Shown in pieces: positions 1 through 11,797 of a stretch of 64,000 nucleotides of DNA. A program made the position numbers and the translations under genes. Position 1 is the first letter of the stretch. The number at the start of each line of letters is the position of its first letter. The stretch spans positions 51,074 to 115,073 of the forward strand of contig JAJOZX010012233.1 of the NCBI GenBank assembly GCA_023014485.1, in the 5' to 3' direction. The notes below the pieces were generated by a model that searched no databases, was not told the DNA's origin, and saw only the letters and a program-made list of their open reading frames with translations. This DNA is from Bathynomus jamesi (lineage: Eukaryota > Arthropoda > Malacostraca > Isopoda > Cirolanidae).

Positions 1-2240
1 AAGTATTTTGGTCCTGTGAGTGTGTGGAATGTTGGTGTTGTTTAGTGTAATCTGTGGAGTTATCTGGTGTTCTTTTGTGTTGCTTGTTAGCAAGGTGATG
101 GTTGATTTTGTGGGCGCTACTTTGAGTCTATTGTGTGGAAGCCAGTCTTGTATACTGTTTATGTATGTTTGTAGGTTATTTGTAGCGGTGTCGATGTTGT
201 TGTGGGTGGATGTTAGAGTGATGTCATCTGCATATGATGATAAGGTAAGCTTGTTATCTATGGGTGTTGGAATGTCATGCGTGTATAAGTTGAACAGTGT
301 TGGTGAGAGAACAGAGCCTTGAGGGGACCCCGTTCGGAAAAAGCTTGTTTTTGGATGACTCGCCATTAAATGTGACATGGGAGTATCTTCCTGAAAGGTA
401 GTTGCTCAGCCACCTTTTGGTGTTATTGTGCATGTTTGTGTTGAGTATTTTGTTTATGAGAGGGAGGCGTGGGATAGCATCAAATGCTTTACTAATGTCT
501 ATTGTTGCTAATAGTGTACGATGAGCTGGTCGTCTGAGGTTGATGCCATCCATGTTGTGCTGCGTGAGGTTAGTGAGTAATGTCGTGGTTGAGTGGTGAG
601 GTCTGAATTCATGTTGAGTAGGCGATAGTGGTATGTGTGGGTTGGTGATTTGTAAGATTAGTCTTTCTGTTACTTTGGAAGGTGTGTATAGTAAAGTAAT
701 GGGTCTATAGGAAGCTGGTTCTGTTGGATTTTTGTTTGGTTTGAGTAGTGTAATAATTTTACCTTGTTTCCATATGTCAGGAATAATACAGTGTTGGTAT
801 GAATATGTGCTGATGTTTGTGAGAGCTAGTATTCCCTGTGGGCCCAAGTGTATGGTGTATATTAGATAAGTTTTATGTTGTCTGGTCCAGTAGCCTTCGA
901 ATGCTTAGTTTTTGATGATCTTGGTGGTCTGGTCCGTATTGAAGGGTGTAATGGTCGTGTCGAGTCTGTAGGTTTTCTTGTGTCTGGCTGTTTGTCTGTC
1001 TGCGTGTTTCTGGTTGTTGTCTCTGTTTAAGTGACTTAACTTTGCGTAGTGATTAACTAGAATGTTAGCTTGTTGTGTATATTTTGGGATATTATTTTGG
1101 CTGCGACAGATAGCCGCGTGTGAGGTGTGAATGCCGATGTTAGAGTGGGTAATGCTGTTTATACTCTTGTATAGCCTGGATGTATCTGTGGAGTGGTTTA
1201 GTGTTGTTATGAATTCCCTAAATGTTTGTTTGTTTTTCTTTAAGTCTGTTGTTTATTTCTGTGTTGAGCTGTTGCATCTGCTGTTTTATGGCTTCTGTGT
1301 GTGGTGTTTGTGTGCTATGTTTGAGGTTGTTACGTTGCCTTATGAGGTGGGCTATTTCTCTAGTGTAATTTGGGTTGTATTTCCTAATGTTGCCCTTGGG
1401 TATGTATTTGTTTGTATTGTTGATGATCTGATTAAATGTCTTGAGTGTTGTATTGATGTTTATGATGAGTGTGCTGTTCAGTGTGGTGAATTGTTCCTCA
1501 GTCTGTATTTTGAACTGTTCCCAATCAGCTTTCTTGTAATTTCTTTAAGTGTGCCTAAGGCTGTTGGGGCAGAGTGTAGAACGTGTTGTAATAATGATGG
1601 GCAGGTGGTCTGATGACAGTTGTTTTTCTGTTCTCCAGTGTGTATGTGTTGCTAGTGAGGGGGAACAAAACGTTGTCTGGGGAGGAGTTTGAGTATCCTT
1701 CTCGATGTGGTATGTGTGTATGTTCTTCTGTATTGTTAAGAATGAAGAGGCTGTTTAGTTGTGTGGCTATGTTGGCGCCTCTGGTATTGCTTTGATTGTG
1801 CAGGTACCAACTAGTGTCTTTAGCGTTGAAGTCTCCTCCTAAGATGACATTAGTGAGAGAGGCCAGATTGTGTAACTGTGGATTGTAACTGGCTGGCGCC
1901 TGAGGTGAACTATCTGGTGCGATGTAAATGTTGATGAGTGTGGACCTGTATTTCTAGCGTGTTATCTGCTTGGATTGTGTTTGTAGTGTTTTGGGTGGCA
2001 TCAATGTAGCTAATGCTTTTACATATGTAAGTGATGAGTCCACCCCCGTGACCCCGAGTACAATTTTGACGGATCGCCGTGAAGTCAGGGATGGTGGGTG
2101 TTTTGTGTGCGCGTTTTAGTTTTGTTTCTTGTATAACTTTATAAGTGCTATGTGAATGTTTTGTTTGTGTACGAATTCCCTAAGCTGCGTGATTTGTTTG
2201 TGAGGCCATCTACGTTGTACTGTAATATGTTAATATTATG
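1..2240 (-). pseudogene. LINE ORF2: endonuclease plus reverse transcriptase, frameshifted
   Basis: The endonuclease starts near 2240 with a NILQYNVDGL block, followed by QETK, GHGGGL, GDFNAKD (1822-1836) and SSDHLPI (about 1594-1616), the expected APE-type order. The RT frame at 275-847 (190 aa) holds SYRPITLL (46-53), an EFRPHHST block and DISKAFD with catalytic Asp117. One extra base inside the GVP-QG motif near 327 moves the rest of the RT into another frame. The active-site YADD is then found at 223-234. RT and endonuclease would copy the element RNA at a nicked chromosomal target. The frameshift makes this copy inactive. Confidence 0.85.
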
Positions 2241-2309
2241 CTTCTGTATGTGTCTCATAGTCCTATTATGTCTGTGTCTTTATGTATGGTGACATGTGTA
2301 AGTTGTAGT

Positions 2310-2333
2310 GGGGCCTGGATTAGTCTTAATGTC
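2310..2333 (-). other. 2A-like ribosome-skipping motif (DIKTNPGP) in LINE leader ORF
   Basis: In the minus-strand frame 2522-2280, residues 64-71 read DIKTNPGP, preceded by a leucine run (LPGLLLLYS). The 2A consensus is D-(V/I)-E-x-N-P-G-P, so Glu is replaced by Lys here while NPGP is intact. Such motifs are known at the N-terminus of some LINE ORFs, where the ribosome skips the last Gly-Pro bond and releases the leader. The endonuclease block begins about 70 bp downstream, with a stop (end of the frame at 2280) in between. Activity with Lys at the Glu position is unknown. Confidence 0.7.
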
Positions 2334-2639
2334 GCTGTAGAGTAAGAGTAGTCCGGGGAGCACGCAATTGCTCCCCGTAAATGAAAAAAAAATAGCACGC
2401 TGGTATAGGTCCGGCCTCGGGAGCCGATCGGCACTTTGACCGTGCCACGCAACAGGCCGTCGACTGCCAGTCTGGCCAACTGTAGACATCCGCTGCACGG
2501 AGATTTGAGGAAGTTTGGCCACCAGCGCGTTGATGTTTCGATTTGACGTCGCCTCTTCTTCGCGTTGACATGTCCCGCGCTGGAGGATATAGCCACTGTT
2601 AGAAGCTTCCTCGCTAGCTGCTAACTGTCGACATAGTTG

Positions 2640-4080
2640 AGGTTTTTAGCTCCTTCCTATCAGTTTCTTATTATCTTTGGTCAAAATGTGCTGTTTAATA
2701 CTGTCATTTCTCTCTGTACCTTATTTTCTTTATTAATTTGTCCAACAATCTGGGATTGGAAGTATATAATGAAATTATTTCCGGTCCTGTCCTTCAAATG
2801 TTTTGATAAAAAGTTCTTTTAGGATTTTCTTTGAATCAAGAATAAAGAGAATGAATTCTTTACTAAATTTTGCTTTATTCTTTCCAAGTTTCTGCTAACT
2901 TCACCATAATTTTTCCGTTTGTTAAAAAAAGTGGGTAGAAATAACCGCATATATTTCCAAATAAAATATAAACAAAATAAATATAGAATAAAAATAATAA
3001 CCCTCGTTTCTAACCAACTAGTGAAGTTGGGTTTCCCTAATTAACAAAAAGAAGAAGTAAAAAAGTTTCTGAGACAAAGAAAAACGGAGCTCTTTGTCGA
3101 TTCTTGAAAAATTTTGACTGCTGAATCAAGCGGGCTAGTTTTTTCATGAAAAATTCTTGTAGTTCCCCAACTAACCGGGCAACTTAAAGTCAACCTTTAA
3201 ACCTCAATATTAACCACTGCAATTAAACTAAAACCCTGTTTAACTAAATAGTGGCCTACCAGAACTAGGTGTAAGTAATTTAATTAAAATACATAACTAA
3301 GGTAAGAGATTAAAACTAGGTACCTAGAAGAAACTCGAACCGGGCTACAACTGCCCTAACTAAATAATTAAATGGCTGTTATAGCCCCTATTAAAACTTA
3401 AAGGCAATATAGCCCTAACTTAACTTGAGTAAAAACCTTCAAAACCTTAAACCTTTAAAAACAAGAACTTAAGGGCAATACAGCCCTAGCCTAACTTAAA
3501 CTGCAAAACCTAGGTCTGGGAAATAGCCCCTATAAATAAGTAACTTAGCAGTGTGCCAAATAGTAACTTAAAACTTAACAAATAAAATTCAAATCTGGAA
3601 ACTAAATGAAACTTATGGATTAGTTAGAAACAGAAAGGGTAACGTTCAACTGGCAACTTCATTTTTGCTAAGTCTAAATTAATTTTAATGAATTTAGTTT
3701 GACCATAGTTAGTAATCTGGCTGCCGACCAGAGTTTAACTTTAAAACCACTGCAGCCTACAGTGAAAAAGTCTGTAGCTATGTTGACAGTGTCTAAATGG
3801 GCCATTATTATTTCTATAATTACTGTCTATTTAAAATAAACTTAGCCTTAATATTACACCTAAATAAAAATAATCTCAATAAAATTTTCAATACCGTTAA
3901 TTTGGCTAAACACATTTTTGTTTTCAGATTTTGAACAAATTTAGTTTCTTCAGAAATATTCCTGACTTTATATACTCTCACTAAATGGTCTGTCTTTACT
4001 CCTCGTAGTTGCTTTGGAGCAGATCTCGGCAATCATTCACTAAATGATGTTATATATTATATCATCACATCATAAGTAAG
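2640..4080. other. AT-rich intergenic stretch, no gene recognised
   Basis: No credible coding frame is seen. Between 3390 and 3510 a degenerate repeat about 75 bp apart is visible (units near 3397 and 3468 sharing a GGCAATA-AGCCCTA core flanked by AACTTAA). The origin is not recognised. Confidence 0.4.
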
Positions 4081-4298
4081 TTATAACTATGCTTACAAAA
4101 GTGGACCTTTCCTCTCAAGGGAGGTCCTTCGACCCCCCCCCCCCTGGCTACCGGCCTGACTTTGTATAAAGGTTATATTGGAACGACGTCACTAGCTGAC
4201 AATGCTAAGTGCACTCGGAAAGGTTTCCTATCATGTTTGCGTGCAGCAGCAAAAAAAAAAAAAACGCGATTACTAGTTGTAAGTCATGCTTTTCTTAA

Positions 4299-4299
<1 letters not shown>

Positions 4300-4334
<35 letters not shown>
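4300..4334 (+). repeat. (GT)n microsatellite
   Basis: About 17 uninterrupted GT units. A short GGTTA run lies nearby at 4422-4439. Confidence 0.95.
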
Positions 4335-4335
<1 letters not shown>

Positions 4336-4739
4336 ACTCGAACTTGTTTTATGCAACTTTCTAGTGTTTTTTCTAGTGTTTCTTTGCTTCTGTTAGGCAC
4401 AGCATAGAGTAAAACAGAAGGTTAGGTTAGGTTAGGTTATCAAGAACTTACCTCTCTTAAAAAGTTGTTATAATCGACGGCGGTTGTATGACCAATCAAA
4501 AATAAATTATATGAAAAACGGTACACAAACTGGAAAAGGTCCAAGAAATTTTGCACACGAGGCTAGCCTACCAAATTTGTCCAAAAATCGATTAACACTT
4601 TCTTCTTCTTGTTCAAATGTTGTAACGTCTCTAAAACCTTCATAAAAGTGACGTTTCCATTTGACAACCATAATTTTTATAACGTGATCTCCGCAGAAGA
4701 TTGATCTCAATAAAGCAACCCCCTCATAGCTACAGCAAA

Positions 4740-4965
4740 GCTCACTTATATCCAGTTGGTCCGCGCTCGAATTTTAACGTAAATAATTTTATACAAACGA
4801 TTTTGAACAAATTTTTTAAGCCAGTGAGAGCCCAACATTTACTGTAAGTTCACAAGTCACTTACATTTTGAGTGTAGCCTCACATATTTGGTCTCTTTCT
4901 TGGCTTTGGATGTGAAACTCAAATTTTTGATGGCTGTGGTATTTTCTTAAATAGGTACTATGGCT
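4740..4965. repeat. dispersed repeat, copy 1 (partner at 6535-7155)
   Basis: Shares the sequence around ACAAACGATTTT and the block GGCTTTGGATGTGAA plus a GTGGTATTTTC end with 6535-7155. The second copy is split by about 420 bp (6600-7020) of unrelated sequence, indicating a later insertion. Confidence 0.6.
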
Positions 4966-5090
4966 TCGCTAGCTTTACAGCGATTTCACTCACATATAGG
5001 TAGTCCTTGGTGGCGACGTCACTATAACGTGGAACTAACCGCAACGACACTATTAATATAACTACTACTACTTCTTCTTCTACAGCATTA

Positions 5091-5480
5091 TTAGTCCCAC
5101 ACTTGCGCGGGGTCGCTGCTGCGGATCCTCCTTCTCCACCCTTGTCTATCCTGTACCAGCTCGACATCCAGCTCCCGCTCCCTCAGGTCGTCCCGAACAC
5201 TGTCCATCCATCTTCTCCGAGGTTTTCCTCTTCTCCTACCCGGCGGTTCCATATCTAACATCCTGTTTCGTATGTACCCTCCGTCCTTACTCTTCACGTG
5301 TCGGAGCCATCGTAGTCTTGCCTCGCGCACTTTTTCAGATATGCGTCCAACCTTTATTAACTCATTCCTCACTCTATCCCATCTAGTCACTCCACACGAC
5401 ACCTCTAGCTTGTTTTCCAGCGCCTTCGTCATGGGTACTGTCTCCACATTATTGCTGGTCTCACCACACTCTTGTAAGAG
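5091..5480 (-). pseudogene. LINE RT C-terminal tail, copy 1 of a tandem pair
   Basis: The minus frame (138 aa) contains TRWDRVRNELI, then RLRWLRHVKSKD, then PGRRRGKPRRRWMDSVRDDL and a closing WRRRIRSSDPAQVWD. This Arg/Trp-rich tail is typical of the extreme C-terminus of RTE/Jockey-like LINE polyproteins in arthropods. Only this terminal piece is present, as expected for 5'-truncated insertions. A related but different tail follows at 5498-5852. Confidence 0.75.
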
Positions 5481-5489
5481 TGTGGTGAG
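5460..5489. repeat. perfect hairpin at junction of two LINE tails
   Basis: A 14-bp arm CTCACCACACTCTT and its exact reverse complement are separated by GT. It lies exactly between the two tandem LINE 3' ends. Confidence 0.85.
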
Positions 5490-5497
5490 CAGCATTA

Positions 5498-5852
5498 TTA
5501 TTCCCATTTATATGGGGTCGCTGTTGCAGATACTTCTCCACTCCTCCCTATCCTCTCCTGCGCCATCTCCTCCGTCAGGTTTTTATCGCTCATGTCCATC
5601 CTGATGCGATCCTTCCACCTCATCCTCGGTCTTCCTCGTTTCCTCCTCCCGGGCACTTCCATAGATAACGCCCTCCTCCCAACGTAGTTCTCGTCTCTTC
5701 TCATTACATGCCCATACCATGCCGTTCTTCTCTCCTGAGCCTTCTTTGAAATTCCCGTAACTTTCACCACCACCTGCTCTGTCGTTCCTTATCCTGTCTC
5801 TTCTAGCTACACCCCTCGATATTGTCCGCATGTCATCCTCTGGTTTTGGCAA
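5498..5852 (-). pseudogene. LINE RT C-terminal tail, copy 2 of a tandem pair
   Basis: The tail is split over two minus frames. RDRIRNDR is read in the frame ending at 5583. The frame 5498-5773 then gives RTAWYGHVMRRDENYV and PGRRKRGRPRMRWKDRIR, closing with SATATPYKWE. It is the same structural tail as at 5091-5480 but clearly divergent, so the two are related subfamilies rather than a recent duplication. A frameshift separates the two parts. Confidence 0.75.
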
Positions 5853-5984
5853 TAAATTTTACGGCCGGATGCCCTTCCTGACGCCAACCCTAATAATTTT
5901 AATTTTCCATATCTATACTATAAAAAGGGAGTCCCATCCGTTCGTCCGACACGTCCGACGTGCTTCACATCTGCCTTATTATTA

Positions 5985-6180
5985 ATATAACGACTACCCA
6001 ATATAACGCCCATCCATCATAACAACCATCCAATAGAACGGGCACCCATTATAACGACCGCCAAGTATAACAAACAATCCTTTATAGCGACCACCAAGTA
6101 TAACAACCAGCCCGTTATAGCGACCACTCTACTGTAAAATAGCAGCGTTCGTTAATAGCGTCCGCCTCGATATAGCGAAT
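5985..6180. repeat. degenerate minisatellite, TATAACGACC-type units
   Basis: About ten imperfect units of 16-20 bp built on TATAACGACC(A/G)CC. No coding potential. Confidence 0.65.
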
Positions 6181-6534
6181 ACTTTATGAAACAAACACTC
6201 GTGGTAATAATGAATAGTTAATTAAAACGATAATAATGATAAATATCGGATTTTCACTAAAAACCACCATGTTTTTAGAGAAGTTTTGGATGAACACAAT
6301 TTTGTAAATGGATTTGTTTTCTAATTATTTATTAACTATTAGTTTTGGAGAGCGGAATAGATAATTAACCATCATCTTTAATTAGTATTTATTTATTTTA
6401 AAAAGTATTCATTCTCAATTAAATAGAAATGAGTTATGGCAGTAAAGTTAGCCACTGTTTTCCTTATTATTATTTGATGGAATTTGAAAACTGTATATTT
6501 AATGCTGATAAAGTTTACCTTTGTCTCTTTGATC

Positions 6535-7155
6535 CACGCTCCCATTTTAGCATGTCAATAATTTCGTACAAACGATTTTAGACAGAATCTTTTTAAGCTG
6601 GTGGCTTTGAGGGGGGGGGGGGGCGGTACAGGTCCCAAGGCTCAGCTGTTTTAGGGGATCTGAAATTTTGGAGTACTTGTACTTTACTTTGACTTAGTCT
6701 CTGGGTCTGAGCGATACTTTGCAGAATTTAAATACTGAGCTTGTGATTGGAAAATTTAGTGATAGGAAGCACTCAGAAGCAGCGCAAAAAACTTTTGTAT
6801 ACTGGTGGTGGATGATTTTGTGACCAACTTTGGTAGATTAGTAGTGGACCGGTAGTTGTGTAATTGGTTTGGTGTAATTGTAGCAGCTAATTGGTATATG
6901 TGTAAAACTTGCATTGTGATTTAGAAATGGTTTTATTAATTTACCTGACTCGAAGATTTGCCTTATTGAGGGGTCCAAGAATAATTTGGCCCCAGGGCCC
7001 AAAAATCCTTAATACACCACTGGCTGGTGGGAACTTCACATTTACTTTAAGCTAACGAGCTACTTAGATTTTAAGAGCAGCTTCACAAATTTGGATTCCC
7101 TGGCTTTGGATGTGAAGCTCAAAATTTTGACGGTTGTGGTATTTTCGTAGATATA
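6535..7155. repeat. dispersed repeat, copy 2, interrupted by insertion at about 6600-7020
   Basis: Both ends match 4740-4965. The middle begins with a G11 homopolymer near 6611 and ends near CACCACTGGCTGG at 7020; no terminal inverted repeat or coding sequence was recognised in it. Confidence 0.55.
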
Positions 7156-7589
7156 TGGTCTCATATAATTTACCAAGTCTCATCTCAGTCATGAGTTGTC
7201 ATACTGCAATGAATATGTGATACTCTACAACCTTCTATTACTGTTTATAATTACCATACACTACCTTTACCCTTATCTGTATGTTATTACAACCATACGA
7301 AGCACAACTAGTTAGAAATCCTGGGCCCAAGCCGAAATTAATAACCATTCTAAAAGCCCGACATCAACTCTCGTAAATTACATAACGCATTCTACCCAAT
7401 CAGCATGAATGAGATTTGTACTGTATTTGGTATAGTTCACTTTCGATGACCATTTATCAGTAAAATAAACTTTTGTTATAAGATTTGGCATTCTTTTAGA
7501 CTCACTGGTTTTTCATCAATTTCATCAAAGTGTATAAAATCTAACTAGGTAATGTATACTATAGATGGTCTTTGGTGTTGATAGTATGT

Positions 7590-8075
7590 TACAATGTTAA
7601 TTATAATCCAATTTAATATTATGTCCAATGACGTCATAAAGAAAGTAGTCTCGGATACATATAAGAGGGACTTTTTAACATTTCTTCGGTTTTCCCGTGT
7701 TTACTTTTTTATTATAAAATAAAATTAATAATATTTCGTATACTCGGTACTGATAGCATGTTACAGCGTTATCCATCCTTAATTTTCTTATTCGTGTTTA
7801 ATGACGTCATAAAGAATGTGGTCTTTGGTACGTACAAAGGGAATTTTTAACTTTTTTCTCGTCCACTTTTTCATTACTGAATATAATTTGAAGATGTTTC
7901 GTGCGTTTAGTGTCAATAACATGCTGCAATGGTATCTACACTTATTTTTCACACTGATGCCCAAGGACGTAAACAAAGAATTATATTTGGTACGTGTAAG
8001 GGCGAATTATTAACATTTCTTCAATTTTCTCGTAATTGCTTTTCATTAACATGTAGAATTTGAAGATATTTCATA
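7590..8075. repeat. tandem satellite, about 165-172 bp unit, three copies
   Basis: The units align on a TGACGTCATAAAGAA-type core at 7629, 7801 and (degenerate) about 7964, followed by GGTACGTACAAAGGG-like sequence, TTTTAAC and a TTCTCG-rich end. Units are strongly diverged. Two retain the TGACGTCA palindrome. The open frames at 7788-7976 and 7816-8013 fall within this satellite and are not genes. Confidence 0.75.
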
Positions 8076-8185
8076 GACTATTTAGTTGGGATAGTATGTC
8101 GTATAGGTATCCAATAAAATTATTATTATATTATTATTATTATTATTATTATTATAAAAAGGTAATATCTAAGAAGCTTATTTCG

Positions 8186-8335
8186 ACGTAGGGGTGAGTG
8201 TGCTCCAAAGATCACCTGAGTCAGAGCAGAAACAGAGTAAGCGACTAACTCAACTCCACCGATGCTAGCGGCCGGAGTAAACCAGCGCCATACCACTCAG
8301 TCTTCCACCGCAACAACTGAGCTACCAGGCGCCCA
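8186..8335 (-). mobile_element. tRNA-derived SINE
   Basis: Read on the minus strand, the head (8335 downward) carries the Pol III A-box-like TAGCTCAGTTG in a tRNA-like context GGCGCC-TGG-TAGCTCAG. A related, more diverged body occurs at 54740-54875. An (ATT)n tract abuts at about 8100-8157. Confidence 0.6.
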
Positions 8336-8519
8336 TTATTATTATTACTACTAGCAAAAGATCGTCGCTACGCGCCGATTTTGCTATATCTATGGTATTT
8401 GGGCCTTCAGCCCAAACCGAATTGTGGCCCTACGGCGTATTTTATTTTGAACATCAGTAGCCTTTTATCTGGATATCACTCCTATTCCTCTCACCCTGGG
8501 CCTCAGTAATTGGGGTGCC

Positions 8520-8820
8520 TGCGGCCCTCCAATTACTGGCGAACCAATTATTCGGTCAATAAAACTATAGAAAAGAACGCAGACATGAAAATTTAAAGCT
8601 TCACAAATCTTGATACAATGACTCGAATGTGAAGCTCAAGACTTTCATGACTGCGTTCTTTTCTATACGTAGTTTTATTGGCCAAATAATTGAACCGACA
8701 GTAATTGGGGGTTCAATTATTTGGTCAGTAAAACTATTGTCATGAAAATCTTAAGCTTCACAAATCTTGACACAATGTGAAGCTCAAGATTTTCATGGCT
8801 GCGTTCTTTTGTGGGTGGTA
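8520..8820. repeat. fold-back (inverted-repeat) element
   Basis: The outer block CCAATTA(C)TGG...CAATAAAACTA at 8530-8575 and the inner block GAAAAGAACGCAG...AAGCTTCACA are repeated in inverse order up to about 8700, then partly again to 8820. The same GAAAAGAACGCAG...GAGCTTCACA module recurs at about 9227-9265 and 9425-9465, so it is a dispersed family. Confidence 0.7.
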
Positions 8821-9576
8821 TTTTAACCAGTTTCAATAACCGAGGTAGCTCCGCAGTTAAATCCTTCCGAGTTTGGAGTTTTTGTTATAGGCCTATATAT
8901 ATATGTATATATATATATCGCACTTACTTCCATTATATTAAAAAAAAAATCCAAGGACCAATCAACAGTTTTCCTTATTGATTTTCTTGCTCACAATTTA
9001 GCTTCAAATTTTCATTTTTCTACAGTTATAGCAATATAATGTTGAATAGGATTTATTTTAACATTATACAAAAGAACAGCAGCGAAAATGCATTTTAAAG
9101 TTTATAAATTTTTTTTTGGTTACATACTGTATATATATCGCACTTACCTCCATTATAATATAGATTATTATTATTATTATTACTAGTACAGTTCCCGTCG
9201 CTTCGCTGAGGTTAGACAGGCTAAACTACAGAAAAGAACGCAGCCGTGAAAATTTTGAGCTTCACATTGTGTCAACATTTCTGAATCTGGTATCTCCCAA
9301 AACCTCCTCACCCCCATTCATGCAACTTGGGGGCTAACCCCCTCCCCCATTACCCCACCCCCACCCTTCCCCCATTACTGCCCGGGATAAATTTCACAAA
9401 CAGACAAACAGACAGGCTAAACTACAGAAAAGAACGCAGCCGTGAAAATTTTGAGCTTCACATTGCCGCCCGTAATACAATTTCTGAATTTTTTCTCACA
9501 ATTTTTTCTCACAATTTCTGAAAGTGTGACGGACGGACGGACAGACAGACGGACAGCTCTCTTATTATAGTATAGA

Positions 9577-11797
9577 CTAGCAGAGATACCCGTCGTTGCC
9601 CGGGATGTAAGGGTGTGTCAAAATAAGGTAAAAAGATGAACAAAACTAAATGAACACATAAACACAAAGTTTTGGTAATTGTTTTTATTCCTTGAAAACA
9701 TCAGACATTTTGTAGCACTTCAGTGTAAACAATGTTACGTGTTTTCCATTGGGTGTCAAACATAAAGATTGCGAGGTGTTCCAACTTTTTTGGGCCATTG
9801 TCACCCATAGCAAAAGTCACACTCAAATGTCAAAATGCAAAAACTTATTCCTTAAACTTATATTTTAAAAAGTTTTCGAAAATAATGATTTTAAGCTTTT
9901 TTGTGTTAAAATGAAAAAACTTATTCCTTAACCTTATATTTTAAAAAGTTCTCGAAAATTTTGAAACTTTTATGCACACCATTAGATTCCACTTAAATCC
10001 CGTGACTTTATGCCGTCATTCAAAACTAAACAAGATTTAATGTATCATTTACTAAATAAAACTGTCTAGTCTACCTACCTACTGTACCTACCCATTTACT
10101 AAATAAAACTGTCTAGTCTACCTACCTACTGTACCTACCTACCTACCTACTGTACCTACCTACCTACCGTACCTACTGTACCTACCTACCGTACCTACCT
10201 ACCTACCTACTGTACCTACCTACCTACCTACTGTACCTACCTACCTACCTACTGTACCTACCTACCTACCTATCTACCTACCTACCTACCTACTGTACCT
10301 ACCTACTGTACCTACCTACTGTACCTACCTACTGTACCTACCTATCTACCTACTGTACCTACCTACCTACCTACCTACTGTACCTACCTACCTACCTACC
10401 TACCTACCTACTGTACCTACCTACCTACCTACTGTACCTACCTACCTACCTACCTACCTACCTACTGTACCTACCTACCTACTGTACCTACCTACCTATC
10501 TACCTACCTACCTACTGTACCTACCTACCTACCTACTGTACCTACCTACTGTACCTACCTACCCTACCTACCTACCTACTGTACCTACCTACCTACCTAC
10601 CTACCTACTGTACCACCTACCTACTGTACCTACCTACTGTACCTACTACCTACCTACTGTACCTACCTACTGTACCTACCTACTACCTACTGTACCTACC
10701 TACTGTACCTACCTCCTACTGTACCTACCTACCTACCTACTGTACCTACCTACTGTACCTACCTACCTACTGTACCTACCTACTACTGTACCTACCTACC
10801 TACCTACTGTACCTACCTACTGTACCTACCTACCTACTGTACCTACCTACCTACCTACTGTACCTACCTACCTACTGTACCTACCTACCTACTGTACCTA
10901 CCTACTGTACCTACCTACCTACCTACCTACCTACTGTACCTACCTACCTACCTACTACGTACCTACCTACCTACCTACCTACCTACTGTACCTACTACTG
11001 TACTACCTACCTACCTACGTACCTACCTACCTACCTACTGTACCTACCTACTGTACCTACCTACCTACCGTTACCATACCTACTGTACCTACCTACTGTA
11101 CCTACCTACTACTGTACCTACTACGTACCTACCACTACTACTGTACCTACCTACTGTACCTACCTACCTACTGTACCTACCTAATACCTACCTACTGTAC
11201 CTACCTACCTACCCGTAACTACCTACACACTACTGTACCTAACCTACCTACTGTACCTACCTACTACCTACCTACCTACCTACCGTACCTACCTACTGTA
11301 CCTACCTACCTACCTACCGTACCTACCTACTGTACCTACCTACCTACCGTACCTACCTACTGTACCTACCTACCTACCTACTGTACCTACTGTACCTACC
11401 TACTGTACCTACCTACCTACCTACTGTACCTACTGTACCTACCTACTGTACCTACCTACCGTACCTACCTACTGTACCTACCTACCTACCTACCGTACCT
11501 ACCTACTGTACCTACCTACCTACCTACTGTACCTACTGTACCTACCTACTGTACCTACCTACCGTACCTACCTACTGTACCTACCTACTGTACCTACCTA
11601 CCGTACCTACCTACTGTACCTACTGTACCTACCTACTGTACCTACCTACCTACTGTGCACACCATTAGATTCCCCGTGAAAAGTTATATCTGATTCACTA
11701 CCTTAAACACTATTTGGTGCAGCCATATTCATTTCAATAGAGAACAAACAGACAAACAGACAAACAAACAAACTTCCTCTTTTATATATATATAGAT
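9577..11797 (+). mobile_element. interspersed repeat (CCCGTCGTTGCCCGGG-type) with expanded internal array
   Basis: Begins with ATACCCGTCGTTGCCCGGG and ends in repeated CAGACAAA units followed by CTCTTTTATATATATATAGA. A preceding partial copy ends near 9560 with GGACGGACAGACAGA-type units. This head and tail layout is seen in widespread short non-coding repeats of invertebrates. The superfamily is not identified. Its centre is replaced by the CTAC array. Confidence 0.55.
10068..11655 (+). repeat. 1.6-kb CTAC / CTGTAC simple-sequence array
   Basis: A tetranucleotide (CTAC)n array is interrupted regularly by TGTAC, giving a higher-order unit of roughly 12-24 bp. Irregularities (for example near 11070-11230) are few. 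The 17-bp sequence GCACACCATTAGATTCC flanks the array on both sides (9974-9990 and 11657-11673). Confidence 0.95.

Larger units (their letters stand above)
1..2600 (-). mobile_element. non-LTR retrotransposon (LINE) with 2A-like peptide, truncated by window edge
   Basis: Read on the minus strand, this is a LINE whose 5' part lies near 2600 and whose 3' part runs off the window at base 1. The order is a short leader frame with a 2A-like motif (2310-2333), an AP-type endonuclease (about 1590-2240), a linker (about 850-1570) and an RT (below about 850). The codons are broken by frameshifts, so it is a dead copy. The long plus-strand open frames at 20-322 and 1131-1613 are antisense shadows. The clade is uncertain; the RT block order fits the Jockey/CR1/L2 group. 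Confidence 0.85.

Noticed and set aside
1131..1613. 160-aa plus-strand open frame, Cys/Val/Phe-rich
   Set aside because: It is antisense to the LINE endonuclease-RT linker; the composition reflects the complement of an A/C-rich coding strand.
4507..4710. 67-aa minus frame with a vaguely gag-like FEQEEESVNRFLDKFGRLAS
   Set aside because: Too short, with no neighbouring protease or RT and no LTRs seen; resemblance could be chance.
7788..8013. Overlapping short open frames on both strands
   Set aside because: They coincide with the 170-bp satellite and show no coding features.
10068..11655. Possible CRISPR-like array because of regularly spaced units
   Set aside because: Units are simple CTAC/TGTAC without unique spacers, and the genome is eukaryotic.
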